From: an uncultured Eubacteriales bacterium
GTDB lineage: Bacteria > Bacillota > Clostridia > Oscillospirales > CAG-272
Assembly: GCA_934385225.1 (NCBI GenBank)
Contig: CAKRPQ010000013.1
Span: forward strand, 1-33,117
Direction: 5' to 3'
DNA length: 33,117 bases
Below the pieces are notes generated by a model. The model worked only from the letters and a program-made list of their open reading frames with translations. It was not told where the DNA came from and did not search any database. Position 1 is the stretch's first letter, and the number at the start of each line of letters is the position of its first letter. A program made the translations under genes and the position numbers. Below, piece by piece: positions 7,956 to 15,605 of this stretch.

Positions 7956-8306
7956 ATGCCCGGAACAAGAAAACTCGGCAGAACGACAGCACACAGAAAT
8001 GCGATGCTCAGAGGAATGGTAACATATCTTCTTGAAAACGGCTCTATTGAGACAACTCTCACGAGAGCAAAGGAAGTTCGTTCTGTTGCGGAAAAAATGA
8101 TTACACTCGGCAAGAAGAATACGCTTGCAAGCCGCAGAGCGGCTCTCGCATACATCACGAAGGAAGACGTTGTCACAAAGCTTTTCAGCGACATCGCTCC
8201 CAAGTATGCTGACCGTAACGGCGGTTATACGCAGATTTACAAACTCGGTCCCCGTAGAGGAGACGCAGCAGAGATGGCTATCATTAAGCTCATCGACGCC
8301 GAATAA
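7956..8306 (+). CDS. rplQ: 50S ribosomal protein L17
   Basis: L17 surrounds the peptide exit tunnel region of the large subunit. The 116-residue protein begins with the family signature MPGTRKLGRTTAHRNAMLRG and continues MVTYLLENGSIETTLTRAKEVR. AAGGAGGGA precedes ATG 7956. It is the last gene of the superoperon and is followed by a strong terminator. The gap from rpoA holds a short tandem repeat. Confidence 0.97.
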   Translation: MPGTRKLGRTTAHRNAMLRGMVTYLLENGSIETTLTRAKEVRSVAEKMITLGKKNTLASRRAALAYITKEDVVTKLFSDIAPKYADRNGGYTQIYKLGPRRGDAAEMAIIKLIDAE

Positions 8307-8318
8307 GAGTTAACTGCT

Positions 8319-8357
8319 AAAAAAACACCCTCCGTGTATAACGCGGAGGGTGTTTTT
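8319..8357. terminator. Bidirectional intrinsic terminator closing the ribosomal operon
   Basis: A 13-bp stem, AAAACACCCTCCG with CGGAGGGTGTTTT, has an A tract on the left and a T tract on the right. It can end both rplQ transcription (+) and the convergent glycolipid-type operon (-), whose last stop is at 8386. Confidence 0.92.
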
Positions 8358-8385
8358 ATACGTTTTGCAAATTCGATTTGTCAGC

Positions 8386-9513
8386 TTATTTTATCGCCTC
8401 GTATGTAAGCTCACGAATACGCGGGTGAACCATATCGTAAATATACGCCGCACCGCGCACATATGTGAGATAGAATATCGAGAGTTTCTCTGCGAGATCC
8501 ATAAGAACGTAAGCCGCAGCCGCACCGTCCCAGCCGAATTCGCCTATTGACGATGATGAGAGCGAGAGTGCGGGGTTTGTATGTACTCTGCCGCAAAGTC
8601 CCCAGCTGTAACCGTATCTCGGCATATGCATAAAGCTTTCGAGTGATTTTTCGCAAAGTCTGCCGACTTGCATCATTTTTATCGTTTCGGGTTTCAGGAC
8701 TCTGTAACCGTTCTCGGCAACGCCGCCGTTCGCAACAGCCCCGATTACCTTCGAGTAGTCGGAGAGGTTAGAGTAAAGTCCCGCTCCGCCGCTGTCGTAA
8801 TTATCCGACATACAATAATCGAGGTTGTTATCCGAGGCACTTGCTTTTGCCTTGCTGACGTTATAGGTATATTGTGTTGAGAGGAGCTTTTTCTGATCAC
8901 CTGTGAGGTGGAAGGTCATATGCGTTATGCCGAGGGGGCTGAAAAGCACCTCGTCAAGCCATTCTCCGTAGCGTTTGCCCGTGATGACTTCCGCAATGCC
9001 CGCGAGAACATCGTGGCAAAGGCTGTATCTGTAATCCGTGCCCGGTTCAAAATAGAGGGGCATATCTGCAATGACTTTCATAAATTCGCGTGTCGAAATT
9101 TTGTTTTCGGCGCGAAGATCGCAACACTGCTTTGTCCAGATGTCGTATCCGAGACCGCCCTGCATGGTGAAAAGATGCTCAATCGTCATCACTTTTTCGG
9201 CTTTTTTAATGCCGTCTGCCGTCTGAACCTTTACGTCCGCAAATTCGGGCAGATATTTTGAAACAGGGTCGTCAAGCGAAATTTTACCCTCTTCAACAAG
9301 GCGCATAAGCGCAATGCAGGTTATGACCTTTGTCGCGGAGTAGATTGCACACAGGCTTTCGTCGTCGAACGGAACGGTGTGTTCCTTGTCTCGGAAGCCT
9401 GAAAAGTGGCGGTATATGACCTTGTTTTCTTTTTTTACTTCAATTCCCGAAAGCGGGATACCAATGTTTTTGAGACTGTCTATGTAGGCGGTCAGTTTGC
9501 TGAAATCATACAT
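8386..9513 (-). CDS. Serine hydrolase of the beta-lactamase / penicillin-binding protein fold
   Basis: This 375-residue protein belongs to the class C beta-lactamase-like family (Pfam Beta-lactamase), which includes D-aminopeptidases, esterases and transpeptidase-like enzymes. The nucleophile motif SATK is at residues 59-62 and the second motif Tyr at Y163 (YSLCHDVL, with L where many have N). The third element looks like GWDG at 327-330 instead of HxG or KTG. No signal peptide is visible, so it is probably cytoplasmic and more likely an esterase than an antibiotic-resistance enzyme. It is last in the four-gene minus-strand operon, three bases after the PAP2 gene. Substrate unknown. Confidence 0.85.
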   Translation of the reverse strand: MYDFSKLTAYIDSLKNIGIPLSGIEVKKENKVIYRHFSGFRDKEHTVPFDDESLCAIYSATKVITCIALMRLVEEGKISLDDPVSKYLPEFADVKVQTADGIKKAEKVMTIEHLFTMQGGLGYDIWTKQCCDLRAENKISTREFMKVIADMPLYFEPGTDYRYSLCHDVLAGIAEVITGKRYGEWLDEVLFSPLGITHMTFHLTGDQKKLLSTQYTYNVSKAKASASDNNLDYCMSDNYDSGGAGLYSNLSDYSKVIGAVANGGVAENGYRVLKPETIKMMQVGRLCEKSLESFMHMPRYGYSWGLCGRVHTNPALSLSSSSIGEFGWDGAAAAYVLMDLAEKLSIFYLTYVRGAAYIYDMVHPRIRELTYEAIK

Positions 9514-9516
9514 TTT

Positions 9517-10188
9517 TTATGCCTTCTCTCTTTTCTTTTTGAAAATTTTTGTTCTGTAAACGATAAGATATGTGACAAAAGAAAGTATCGCGCCCGCGAT
9601 TACGTCTATTATCGAGTGCTGCTTTAAGAACACCGTCGAAATGCAGACAAGAATAAGCGAAACGATCCAGAATATTTTCCAGCCGATTTTTTGCATTCCA
9701 TTTGCACGCCACCCGCCCATAAAAGCACCCGCCATTCCGAGGACATGTATTGACGGACAGACGTTTGTGTTCGTGTCGAAACCGTATAGGAACTGTACTA
9801 TATGTACAAAAATATTGTCACGTTCAAAGCTCGTCGGACGCAGATCCTGATATGTGGGGTAGACGAGGTAAATTACGACCGTTACCGAATAGCTGATAAT
9901 GATGAAATACATATATTTCCTGAAATTTTCAATATCGCAAAGACCGAGATACAGTACCATGCCGACAAGGAAAACGAACCACATATAATAGGGAATTATG
10001 AAAAATTCGCAGAACGGAATGATGTCGTCAAAGGGAACATATACTCTGTGAAACGTAAGCGGAAGTATTCTTTCGAGAAGAAAGAACATAATTCCGTATA
10101 TCGGCCAGAAAAGAAGCAGGAGCAGGTGGGAAAATTCAGGCGTTTTCAGTTTTGAGAGCCTGAATTTTCGGTAATCTCTTTCAATCAT
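9517..10188 (-). CDS. PAP2-family membrane lipid phosphatase
   Basis: A 223-residue membrane protein with about six hydrophobic segments. The PAP2 motifs are visible as R117-P118 after a tyrosine-rich loop, CPSIHV (S146, H148) in place of PSGH, and the catalytic KQHSIIDVIAG (H191, D195). The PSxH variant resembles the PAP2 subgroup related to phosphatidylinositol/inositol-phosphoceramide enzymes. Such proteins remove phosphate from lipids such as phosphatidic acid or undecaprenyl pyrophosphate on the outer membrane face. The ATG overlaps the end of the upstream glycosyltransferase gene by 8 bases, so the two are translationally coupled. With that neighbour, I infer a role in making or recycling diacylglycerol for glycolipids. 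Confidence 0.87.
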   Translation of the reverse strand: MIERDYRKFRLSKLKTPEFSHLLLLLFWPIYGIMFFLLERILPLTFHRVYVPFDDIIPFCEFFIIPYYMWFVFLVGMVLYLGLCDIENFRKYMYFIIISYSVTVVIYLVYPTYQDLRPTSFERDNIFVHIVQFLYGFDTNTNVCPSIHVLGMAGAFMGGWRANGMQKIGWKIFWIVSLILVCISTVFLKQHSIIDVIAGAILSFVTYLIVYRTKIFKKKREKA

Positions 10189-11311
10189 TTATATTCTCCG
10201 AGAGAATTTTGCATTCGGCGGAGTTTTTCATTACATAGTCGTAAATTCTTTCCGTTGCGGGAACACAAAAATCCCTGTTTACTTTATTTTTGATGTTTTC
10301 GAGCTTTTCGGGACAGGCGAGATACTCGCAGGCAATGTCCGAAAGCCCTTCAACCGTCTCGGAATAGAGCACATATCCGTTTTTAAGAAAAAAATCGAGG
10401 TTTCGCGTCTCGCAGCCGGGAACCGCGTTGATGCATATCATCGGCAACCCTTTTGCGAGAGCCTCCGTGGAACTGAGTCCGCCCGGCTTTGACATCATAA
10501 GGTCGCTCGCGTCCATGAGATCATTCATTCTTGTCACATAGCCGAAAATCTTTACGTTTCCGCGCCTGTATTCGATCTCGGAAAGTTCACGACGCAGTTT
10601 TTCATTGCTTCCGCATACGATGGCAAGTTCCGCGTCATCGGGAAGCTTTTCGGGAAGAACCTTTGCAAGCTCGTAAATTGGACCGCAGCCCATGCTCCCG
10701 CACATTAAAAGGAGCGTCTTTTTGTTCTCGTCAAGGTCAAAGGACCGCTTCGCAGCTTTTTTGTTGCCGAGACCGAAAAAATCGGCTCTTACGGGTATTC
10801 CCGTCTCGGCAATTTTGCCGCTTGGCACACCGCAGGAAATAAATTCCTCTTTAAGACCGCACGGCACAAAATAAGCGTCCATATCTTCTCTTTGAACTCC
10901 GGGGCTGCAAGTATAATCCGTTGCCACAAAGTACATTTTAATGTCGGGGTTATATTTTTTTCTTATCGCCGTCATCGTGAGTGAGGGGAAGACGTGTACG
11001 CAAATTACGGTATCGTATTTGTTGCCGACGATGTAGTTGTAGAGGTCGTCCGAGCCGACGGCACTCTGCCAGTAAATAAAAGCGTTTCCGTGTTTTTCTT
11101 CAAATCGGTAGCCGACGCCGAAAGCCTTCGGCAGATGCCTATAAACGAACACATGACCGCGACCTATTATTTTCGACATACCTTTTGAGTGAAGTTCAAG
11201 CGTGTCCGCGATATCACAGTGTATTCCGTGAGTTTCAAAGCAGCTTTTGATCGCACCCGCGGCGGAATTGTGACCGCCGCCCGTACTACATGACAGTATC
11301 AATACTCTCAC
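10181..11311 (-). CDS. MGDG-synthase / processive diacylglycerol glycosyltransferase family protein
   Basis: A 376-residue GT28-type glycosyltransferase. The N-terminal domain (about 1-170) has the MGDG_synth signature SCSTGGGHNSAAGAI; the C-terminal domain has the nucleotide-sugar site GGLSSTEALAKGLPMI and PGCETRNLDFF, as in UgtP and plant MGD1. Relatives transfer glucose or galactose to diacylglycerol to form membrane glycolipids. It starts at GTG 11311 after AAGGAGATAAACT and overlaps both neighbours (26 bases with the upstream gene, 8 with the PAP2 gene). It is probably peripheral on the inner membrane face. Acceptor and sugar cannot be read from the sequence. Confidence 0.9.
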   Translation of the reverse strand: MRVLILSCSTGGGHNSAAGAIKSCFETHGIHCDIADTLELHSKGMSKIIGRGHVFVYRHLPKAFGVGYRFEEKHGNAFIYWQSAVGSDDLYNYIVGNKYDTVICVHVFPSLTMTAIRKKYNPDIKMYFVATDYTCSPGVQREDMDAYFVPCGLKEEFISCGVPSGKIAETGIPVRADFFGLGNKKAAKRSFDLDENKKTLLLMCGSMGCGPIYELAKVLPEKLPDDAELAIVCGSNEKLRRELSEIEYRRGNVKIFGYVTRMNDLMDASDLMMSKPGGLSSTEALAKGLPMICINAVPGCETRNLDFFLKNGYVLYSETVEGLSDIACEYLACPEKLENIKNKVNRDFCVPATERIYDYVMKNSAECKILSENIND

Positions 11312-11816
11312 AGTTTATCTCCTTGTTTGTCGTCTCTGAGCCTTCGCGTTTTTCCATACGTTTAAGTATTCTGACAAGCATAGGTCTGTTGTACCTTTGT
11401 ATGATCACGAACGGCAGATTGCAAAGCGCGTAAATGAGCATAAAAACCCTGCCCGTTACGCCGTCGACCAGCATAGGGAGAATTACGGACGAGAACATGA
11501 GCATAATGTGAATCACCTCGGCAACGCAAGTCTCCTCGACGTATCGGAGAAGATGCTCGTACGTAAGCTCGTTTCCGAGTTCCTTCTTGAACATTTTAGG
11601 GTGAATACGCATTTTGCTGGCGTCGGGGAGCTTTGCCATCCAGTGCGAGACATGTATTTTGTTGTAAACTCTTCCGCCCTTTTCCCATTCGAATGAGCGG
11701 AACGGAAATTTGTCGTACTTGAAAGAACTGCGCGGCAAAAGCTCGCCTATGACGTGCGAGATAACACCCATAACCGCAGTAAATTCAAGCCCGACAATAA
11801 AGTCCTGCCAAAACAT
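11286..11816 (-). CDS. CrtO-like glycosyl acyltransferase family membrane protein
   Basis: A 176-residue membrane protein resembling the glycosyl-4,4'-diaponeurosporenoate acyltransferase (CrtO) family: FEWEKGGRVYNKIHVSHWMAKLPD-type block, a YVEETCVAEVIH block, and CNLPFVIIQRYNRP near the end, with two to four hydrophobic segments. The staphylococcal member adds a fatty acid to a sugar-bearing carotenoid. No other carotenoid gene is here, and the family name is often given to genes next to glycolipid glycosyltransferases, so I infer acylation or handling of a glycolipid. It is the first gene of the operon, behind CGGAGGTATAT and a good promoter. Confidence 0.75.
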   Translation of the reverse strand: MFWQDFIVGLEFTAVMGVISHVIGELLPRSSFKYDKFPFRSFEWEKGGRVYNKIHVSHWMAKLPDASKMRIHPKMFKKELGNELTYEHLLRYVEETCVAEVIHIMLMFSSVILPMLVDGVTGRVFMLIYALCNLPFVIIQRYNRPMLVRILKRMEKREGSETTNKEINCESIDTVM

Positions 11817-11847
11817 ATATACCTCCGAACGCCTCTCTGCCCACTAT

Positions 11848-11876
11848 ATTATAATATTTTAACCCGAAAAAATCAA
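11848..11876 (-). promoter_or_regulatory. Promoter of the glycolipid-type operon
   Basis: On the minus strand TTGATT (11876-11871), 17-base spacer, TATAAT (11853-11848). The predicted start is about 25 bases before ATG 11816. Confidence 0.8.
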
Positions 11877-11934
11877 GTGAATATCAATAATTTTTGCGTA
11901 AGGCGTCGAATTTATTCGGTTTCGGCTAAGGAAA

Positions 11935-12759
11935 TTACTTTCTGAAAGGTTTTACGGTTTCGAGCCACGCAAGGCAAAGCGGAATCCATGTGTGAACTCG
12001 GCGGAAGAGGTCTGCGTGATCTCCGTCGTCGACTTCGGGTGTTGCGACGGACATACCGTGCCAGCCGTCGGAGAATATATGGAAGTCGAACGGAACACCG
12101 TTTTTGCGTAGCGCATCCGCCATCGCGAGCGAATTTTCTATCGGTACGCAGGTGTCGGGGTAGTTAGCCCAGATAAAAGCGGGCGAAGTGTCCTTGTCGA
12201 CGAGTTTTTCGAGCGCAAAACGGTTGCGAACCTCCTGCGGTGCGTCGGAGTCTCCGCAGAGATTGTCAATGCTGCCCTTGTGCGTGAATTTTCCCGCGGT
12301 GATTACGGGATAGGAAAGTATCATTCCCGTCGGACGGCAGACCGAAGCGTCGTCGATTCCGAGAGCGTTCTTTACCGTTTCGCTTCCCCACGACGTGCCG
12401 AGCCAGCCCGAAAGGTGACCGCCCGCCGAGAAACCGCATACGAAGATATAATCGGGGTCAACGTTGTATTTCGGAGCGTGATCTCTTATGTATTTCATCG
12501 CCGCGGCAGCCTGAATAAGCGGCTTTGAGTCCTTTGCGTCCGCGCCGACGCTGTATTTGAGAACAAATACGTTGTAACCCTCTGCAAGGAAAGTTCTCGC
12601 AACGGTATCACCCTCGTGAGCGTCACAGACACAGGAATAGCCGCCGCCCGGAATTACAAGAACGGCTTTTTTTCTGCCATCGTAAATTTTCTGGCAGATG
12701 TATGACCTTAAATAGGTGTCTTTGTCGTTCGGAAAAAGATTGATGTTTTCGAAAAGCAT
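11935..12759 (-). CDS. Alpha/beta hydrolase, acetyl-esterase/lipase type
   Basis: A 274-residue esterase of the alpha/beta-hydrolase fold (BD-FAE / acetyl esterase group). It has the oxyanion-hole motif IPGGGYSCV, nucleophile elbow GFSAGG, a late DGWHGMSVATPE block with the catalytic His, and an intervening acid. There is no signal peptide, so it acts inside the cell. Members of this group deacetylate sugars released from hemicellulose or act on small esters. It is a single-gene unit with its own promoter, ATG 12759 behind AAAGGAATTTATAAAC. No neighbour points to a particular substrate. Confidence 0.87.
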   Translation of the reverse strand: MLFENINLFPNDKDTYLRSYICQKIYDGRKKAVLVIPGGGYSCVCDAHEGDTVARTFLAEGYNVFVLKYSVGADAKDSKPLIQAAAAMKYIRDHAPKYNVDPDYIFVCGFSAGGHLSGWLGTSWGSETVKNALGIDDASVCRPTGMILSYPVITAGKFTHKGSIDNLCGDSDAPQEVRNRFALEKLVDKDTSPAFIWANYPDTCVPIENSLAMADALRKNGVPFDFHIFSDGWHGMSVATPEVDDGDHADLFRRVHTWIPLCLAWLETVKPFRK

Positions 12760-12794
12760 TTGTTTATAAATTCCTTTCCTCGAAACCTGCCTTT

Positions 12795-12823
12795 ATATTA
12801 CCACAAAAGGTGCGGAATTTCAA
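12795..12823 (-). promoter_or_regulatory. Promoter of the alpha/beta hydrolase gene
   Basis: Minus strand TTGAAA (12823-12818), 17-base spacer ending TGG, TAATAT (12800-12795). Lies back to back with the flippase promoter at 12854-12882. Confidence 0.78.
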
Positions 12824-12853
12824 CCCGTTTAAGCAATATTTAATAATTTTCCC

Positions 12854-12882
12854 TTGAAAAAAGGGCGTGCGCGTGGTATAAT
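12854..12882 (+). promoter_or_regulatory. Promoter of the flippase gene
   Basis: TTGAAA (12854-12859), 17-base spacer, extended -10 TGGTATAAT (TATAAT 12877-12882). The TTG of the -35 box is also the first in-frame start codon of the flippase frame, which shows that the longest reading frame cannot be the real gene. Confidence 0.87.
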
Positions 12883-12925
12883 AATCAAAATGTGTAAAAA
12901 GCCCCGAAAGGACCGCAAAACCCGA

Positions 12926-14347
12926 ATGGATAAATATAAAAAACTCGTTTCCAATACCGCGATTTTAAGTATCGGCACGCTCGCGTCAAAGGTGCTCGTT
13001 TACCTGCTTCTGCCGCTTTATACTTCCTGCCTTTCACCCGCGGAATACAGCACCGCAGATCTTATAACGCAGACGGCGAATCTCTTTCTGCCGATACTTG
13101 CCGTCGGAATGGTTGACGGAATTTTCCGTTTTGCCATCGACAGCGCAAAAGACGGCAACGGCGCAAAGGTCTTTTTCACAAGCACGGTCTTTATCGCGAT
13201 AGGCTCTGCCGTCGCTTTCGCGCTCATTCCCGCGTTCGGCGCGAGCGGATTTTTTGACGGCTATTCGTATCTAATTCCGCTTTATATCGTCGCGTCGAAT
13301 TTTCATTCCTCAGCCGCCCATTTTCTGCGCGGAGAGGGCAAAACAAAACTTTTCTCGCTTCAAGGCATAATCTGCACGGCTCTTACGATCGCGCTCAATA
13401 TCCTGTTTCTCGTCGGTTTCAAGATGGGCGTTACGGGCTATGTTCTTTCCGTTATCGTGTCGGACGGCGCTTTGACGGTGTTCCTCTACATTCATTCAAA
13501 GCTGTGGCGTTATCTTAAAGTGTCGAATTTTGACGGTGCGCTTGCAAAAAAGATGATAAAATACAGCGTCCCGATGGTCCCGACGACGATATTCTGGTGG
13601 GTCACGAACGTTGCCGACAGGTATATGATAGCCTATTCGGTCGGAGGTGATGTGAACGGCCTTTACGCCGCCGCTTTCAAAGTTCCGACGCTTCTAATAC
13701 TCGTTTCGGGCATTTTCAGCGAGGCGTGGCAGTTTTCCGCCGTTACGGACGGCGAGGACGAGGATAAAGAAAACTTTTTCTCGCGCGTTTTCGACAGCTT
13801 TCAGTCGATAGTTTTCCTTTGCGCGTCGGTGCTTATTCTGCTCGCTAAATTTTTCACGAAGTTTATGCTCGCCTCCGCCTATTACGAGGCGTGGCGGTTC
13901 ATTCCGCTTCTGACGGCGGCGACGGTCTTTTCGAGTATGGTCACGTTTATGTCGAGCGTCTATGTGAAACATAAGAAGTCGATGAATTCATTCGTCACCG
14001 CTATGATAGGCGCGCTTTCGAACGTCGGTATGAACGCGCTTCTCATTCCGCGTTACGGCGCGCAGGGTGCCGCCGTCGCAACGCTCCTCTGCTACGTCAT
14101 CGTCTATGTGATACGCGCGATAGATACGCAGAGATATATAAAATTCAACACGAAACCGCTCATCGTTCTTGTGAATACGGCACTTGTCGGGGTGCAGTGC
14201 GTGACGATGCTCCTTGAATTTAAGTATTGGTACGTTTGCGGCGCGGTCGCGGTCATGGCGATAGCGGCGGTCAATCTGAAACCGCTTGCGGCAAGTGTGA
14301 AAACCGTTTTCGGCAGCTTTTTCGGAAGATTTCGCGTAAAAAAATAA
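12926..14347 (+). CDS. Polysaccharide flippase (Wzx / MOP superfamily)
   Basis: A 473-residue integral membrane protein of the polysaccharide biosynthesis (Polysacc_synt) family, with about 12-14 hydrophobic segments. Such proteins move lipid-linked oligosaccharides across the membrane. The N-terminus MDKYKKLVSNTAILSIGTLASKVLVYLLLPLYTS is typical. I choose ATG 12926: the longer frame begins in the -35 box. An AAAGGA element lies about 15 bases upstream, so the ribosome binding site is weak. No glycosyltransferase genes adjoin it, so the cargo is unknown. It is followed by rplS with its own promoter. Confidence 0.88.
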   Translation: MDKYKKLVSNTAILSIGTLASKVLVYLLLPLYTSCLSPAEYSTADLITQTANLFLPILAVGMVDGIFRFAIDSAKDGNGAKVFFTSTVFIAIGSAVAFALIPAFGASGFFDGYSYLIPLYIVASNFHSSAAHFLRGEGKTKLFSLQGIICTALTIALNILFLVGFKMGVTGYVLSVIVSDGALTVFLYIHSKLWRYLKVSNFDGALAKKMIKYSVPMVPTTIFWWVTNVADRYMIAYSVGGDVNGLYAAAFKVPTLLILVSGIFSEAWQFSAVTDGEDEDKENFFSRVFDSFQSIVFLCASVLILLAKFFTKFMLASAYYEAWRFIPLLTAATVFSSMVTFMSSVYVKHKKSMNSFVTAMIGALSNVGMNALLIPRYGAQGAAVATLLCYVIVYVIRAIDTQRYIKFNTKPLIVLVNTALVGVQCVTMLLEFKYWYVCGAVAVMAIAAVNLKPLAASVKTVFGSFFGRFRVKK

Positions 14348-14374
14348 TTTTTCCGATTTTTTCTTCAAAAAGTA

Positions 14375-14403
14375 TTGCAAAACGGATTTTTGTATGATAT
14401 AAT
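14375..14403 (+). promoter_or_regulatory. Promoter of rplS
   Basis: TTGCAA (14375-14380), 17-base spacer, TGATATAAT (TATAAT 14398-14403). Start predicted near 14410, leaving a ~79-base structured leader. Confidence 0.83.
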
Positions 14404-14409
14404 ATATTG

Positions 14410-14486
14410 GTATGCGGGTGACCGCAAGAAAAAAGGACAGTCCTCTGCTAATGCTCGCACGAATGTCCTAAGTTAAGGAGGAGCCA
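14410..14486 (+). promoter_or_regulatory. Structured rplS leader, candidate L19 autoregulatory element
   Basis: The leader begins with a perfect hairpin GCGG-GTGA-CCGC (14414-14425), then AGGACA (14434-14439) pairs with TGTCCT (14464-14469) around a ~24-base loop. TCCTC within that loop (14441-14445) is also complementary to the GGAGGA ribosome binding site at 14477-14482, so a translation-off fold is possible. Rfam describes an L19 leader in Firmicutes at this location; I match it by position and general shape, not by a covariance model. Confidence 0.55.
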
Positions 14487-14488
14487 AA

Positions 14489-14830
14489 ATGGATCTTATT
14501 AAGGCTTTTACAAACGAGCAGCTTAAAGAGAATGTACCCGTTGTCCGCATCGGTGACACGGTTCGCATTCACAACAAAATCGTCGAGGGTACGAGAGAGA
14601 GAATCCAGCTTTTCGAGGGCGTGGTTATATCCAAGCACGGCGGCGGAATCTCTGAAACATTCACTGTAAGACGTATCTCCTACGGCGTCGGCGTCGAGAA
14701 AACGTTCCCGCTTCATTCTCCGAATGTTGCAAAGGTTGAAGTTGTCCGCGTCGGTAAAGTCAGACGTGCTAAGCTCTACTATATCCGTGAAAAGGTTGGT
14801 AAGGCTTCCAAGGTTAAGGAGCAGATCTGA
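14489..14830 (+). CDS. rplS: 50S ribosomal protein L19
   Basis: L19 lies at the 30S-50S interface and forms an intersubunit bridge. The 113-residue product has the family core DTVRIHNKIVEGTRERIQLFEGVVI and FTVRRISYGVGVEKTFPLHSPNVAKVEVVRVGKVRRAKLYYIRE. AAGGAGGAGCC precedes ATG 14489. Here the gene stands alone, with promoter, leader and terminator, and without the trmD, rimM and rpsP genes that often precede it. Confidence 0.97.
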   Translation: MDLIKAFTNEQLKENVPVVRIGDTVRIHNKIVEGTRERIQLFEGVVISKHGGGISETFTVRRISYGVGVEKTFPLHSPNVAKVEVVRVGKVRRAKLYYIREKVGKASKVKEQI

Positions 14831-14861
14831 TTTTTTCCGTAGCGTTCATGACGGAAAACAT

Positions 14862-14889
14862 AAAAAACCGGGTTTATCCCGGTTTTTTT
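14862..14889 (+). terminator. Intrinsic terminator of rplS
   Basis: AAAAAACCGGG - TTTAT - CCCGGTTTTTT stem-loop followed by more T. The A tract also makes it usable for the convergent gene ending at 14892. Confidence 0.9.
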
Positions 14890-14891
14890 AT

Positions 14892-15425
14892 TTAGAACCA
14901 TGATCCGTGAAGGGTGTGGTCGGAAATTTCGAGAGGTACGGCGTACCATTTCTTCTTAAACTTCACGATAAACAGCACTCCCATGCTGAGGACGGACCCC
15001 GGCGCTGTCGTAAGCGATTCAGAAAACATTATCATTTTTGATTCGATGATTTTGTCTACTCTCGGGCAACGGAGCTTGTGTTCGGTGCAGTAAATTTTAA
15101 GCCGACTCATATTTTCCCGTGTCTCTGCGAGCGTGAGGGATTTTTTTCTTTGTATTTTTGCGTAGACGGCATTGTAGTCGCCGAATTTTGCGCTTAAATC
15201 TACGCAGGCTTGTTCCTTTTTTTCGCGGAATTGTTTTTTCGTTTTCAGACCGCTTGTTTTTTTGATTTTTACGAGCGAAAACTTGTCCATTGTCAGAATG
15301 TCATCGGTGAAAAATGCTTCGAGATAACTGAAAATGACGTAGAGCGGATTTGCTCTGCTTCTGTTTTTGAATGTTTCTCCGGTTAAGTACTTGCGTAATC
15401 TTTCTTTGGTAAATTCGTCAAACAT
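14892..15425 (-). CDS. Unrecognised basic protein of 177 residues
   Basis: I do not recognise this family. I place the start at ATG 15425 (MFDEFTKERLRKYL), behind AGAGGCAGGG; an upstream in-frame ATG at 15461 lies inside a terminator hairpin. The protein is lysine/arginine rich (KIKKTSGLKTKKQFREKK, KIQRKKSLTL), has two scattered cysteines (near IYCTEHKLRCPR), no signal peptide and one moderately hydrophobic stretch near the C-terminus (APGSVLSMGVLFIVKFKKKW). The N-terminal part LRKYLTGETFKNRSRANPLYVIFSYLEAFF is helix-like. Upstream lies a long structured RNA ending in an intrinsic terminator, so expression may depend on read-through. Confidence 0.6.
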   Translation of the reverse strand: MFDEFTKERLRKYLTGETFKNRSRANPLYVIFSYLEAFFTDDILTMDKFSLVKIKKTSGLKTKKQFREKKEQACVDLSAKFGDYNAVYAKIQRKKSLTLAETRENMSRLKIYCTEHKLRCPRVDKIIESKMIMFSESLTTAPGSVLSMGVLFIVKFKKKWYAVPLEISDHTLHGSWF

Positions 15426-15440
15426 TGCCCTGCCTCTTGA

Positions 15441-15471
15441 AATAAAAAAGTGCGCAGCCAAAACCGCGCAC
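15441..15471 (-). terminator. Intrinsic terminator ending the structured RNA
   Basis: Minus strand GTGCGC-GGTTTTGGCT-GCGCAC followed by TTTTTTATT. It stands 16 bases before ATG 15425 of the unknown protein, so it is either the end of a small RNA or an attenuator. Confidence 0.8.
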
Positions 15472-15599
15472 CGAAAAACGCACAGTCTTGACTAACGCGA
15501 CTCAGCCAATAGTAACTCATTACAGTACATTAAAAACGTGTGCATTTTTACCTAAGTAAAAATGTACTGTAATGATCATTTTTATTCATACTGAGTCGC
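15441..15599 (-). ncRNA. Highly structured ~159-nt RNA: small RNA or attenuated leader
   Basis: On the minus strand a consensus promoter predicts transcription to begin at 15599, the first base of a 9-bp stem GCGACTCAG / CTGAGTCGC (15599-15591 with 15505-15497). Inside is a perfect 15-bp inverted repeat TCATTACAGTACATT (15517-15531 against 15561-15575 on the + strand). A further internal hairpin CATTTTTAC-TTAG-GTAAAAATG competes with the inner end of that stem. The 11- and 15-base strands between outer and inner stems form an internal loop. A 47-base linker follows, with an intrinsic terminator at 15441-15471. The unit could be an independent small RNA or a regulatory leader for the protein at 14892-15425. 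I do not recognise an Rfam family. Confidence 0.6.
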
Positions 15600-15605
15600 A
15601 AACAT

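Noticed and set aside
8386..9513. Antibiotic-resistance beta-lactamase
   Set aside because: No signal peptide, third motif GWDG instead of KTG, and the operon context is lipid metabolism.
12854..12925. N-terminal extension of the flippase from TTG 12854
   Set aside because: The TTG is part of the -35 box and the segment spans the -10 box, so it would not be transcribed.
15441..15599. 6S RNA
   Set aside because: 6S is one long hairpin of ~180-200 nt whose closing stem joins the transcript ends. Here the compound hairpin covers only ~103 nt, followed by a linker and separate terminator.
15497..15599. Miniature inverted-repeat transposable element
   Set aside because: Arms are only 9 bp, with no flanking target duplication that I can see, and a promoter fits the arm exactly. 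Copy number in the genome was not checkable.
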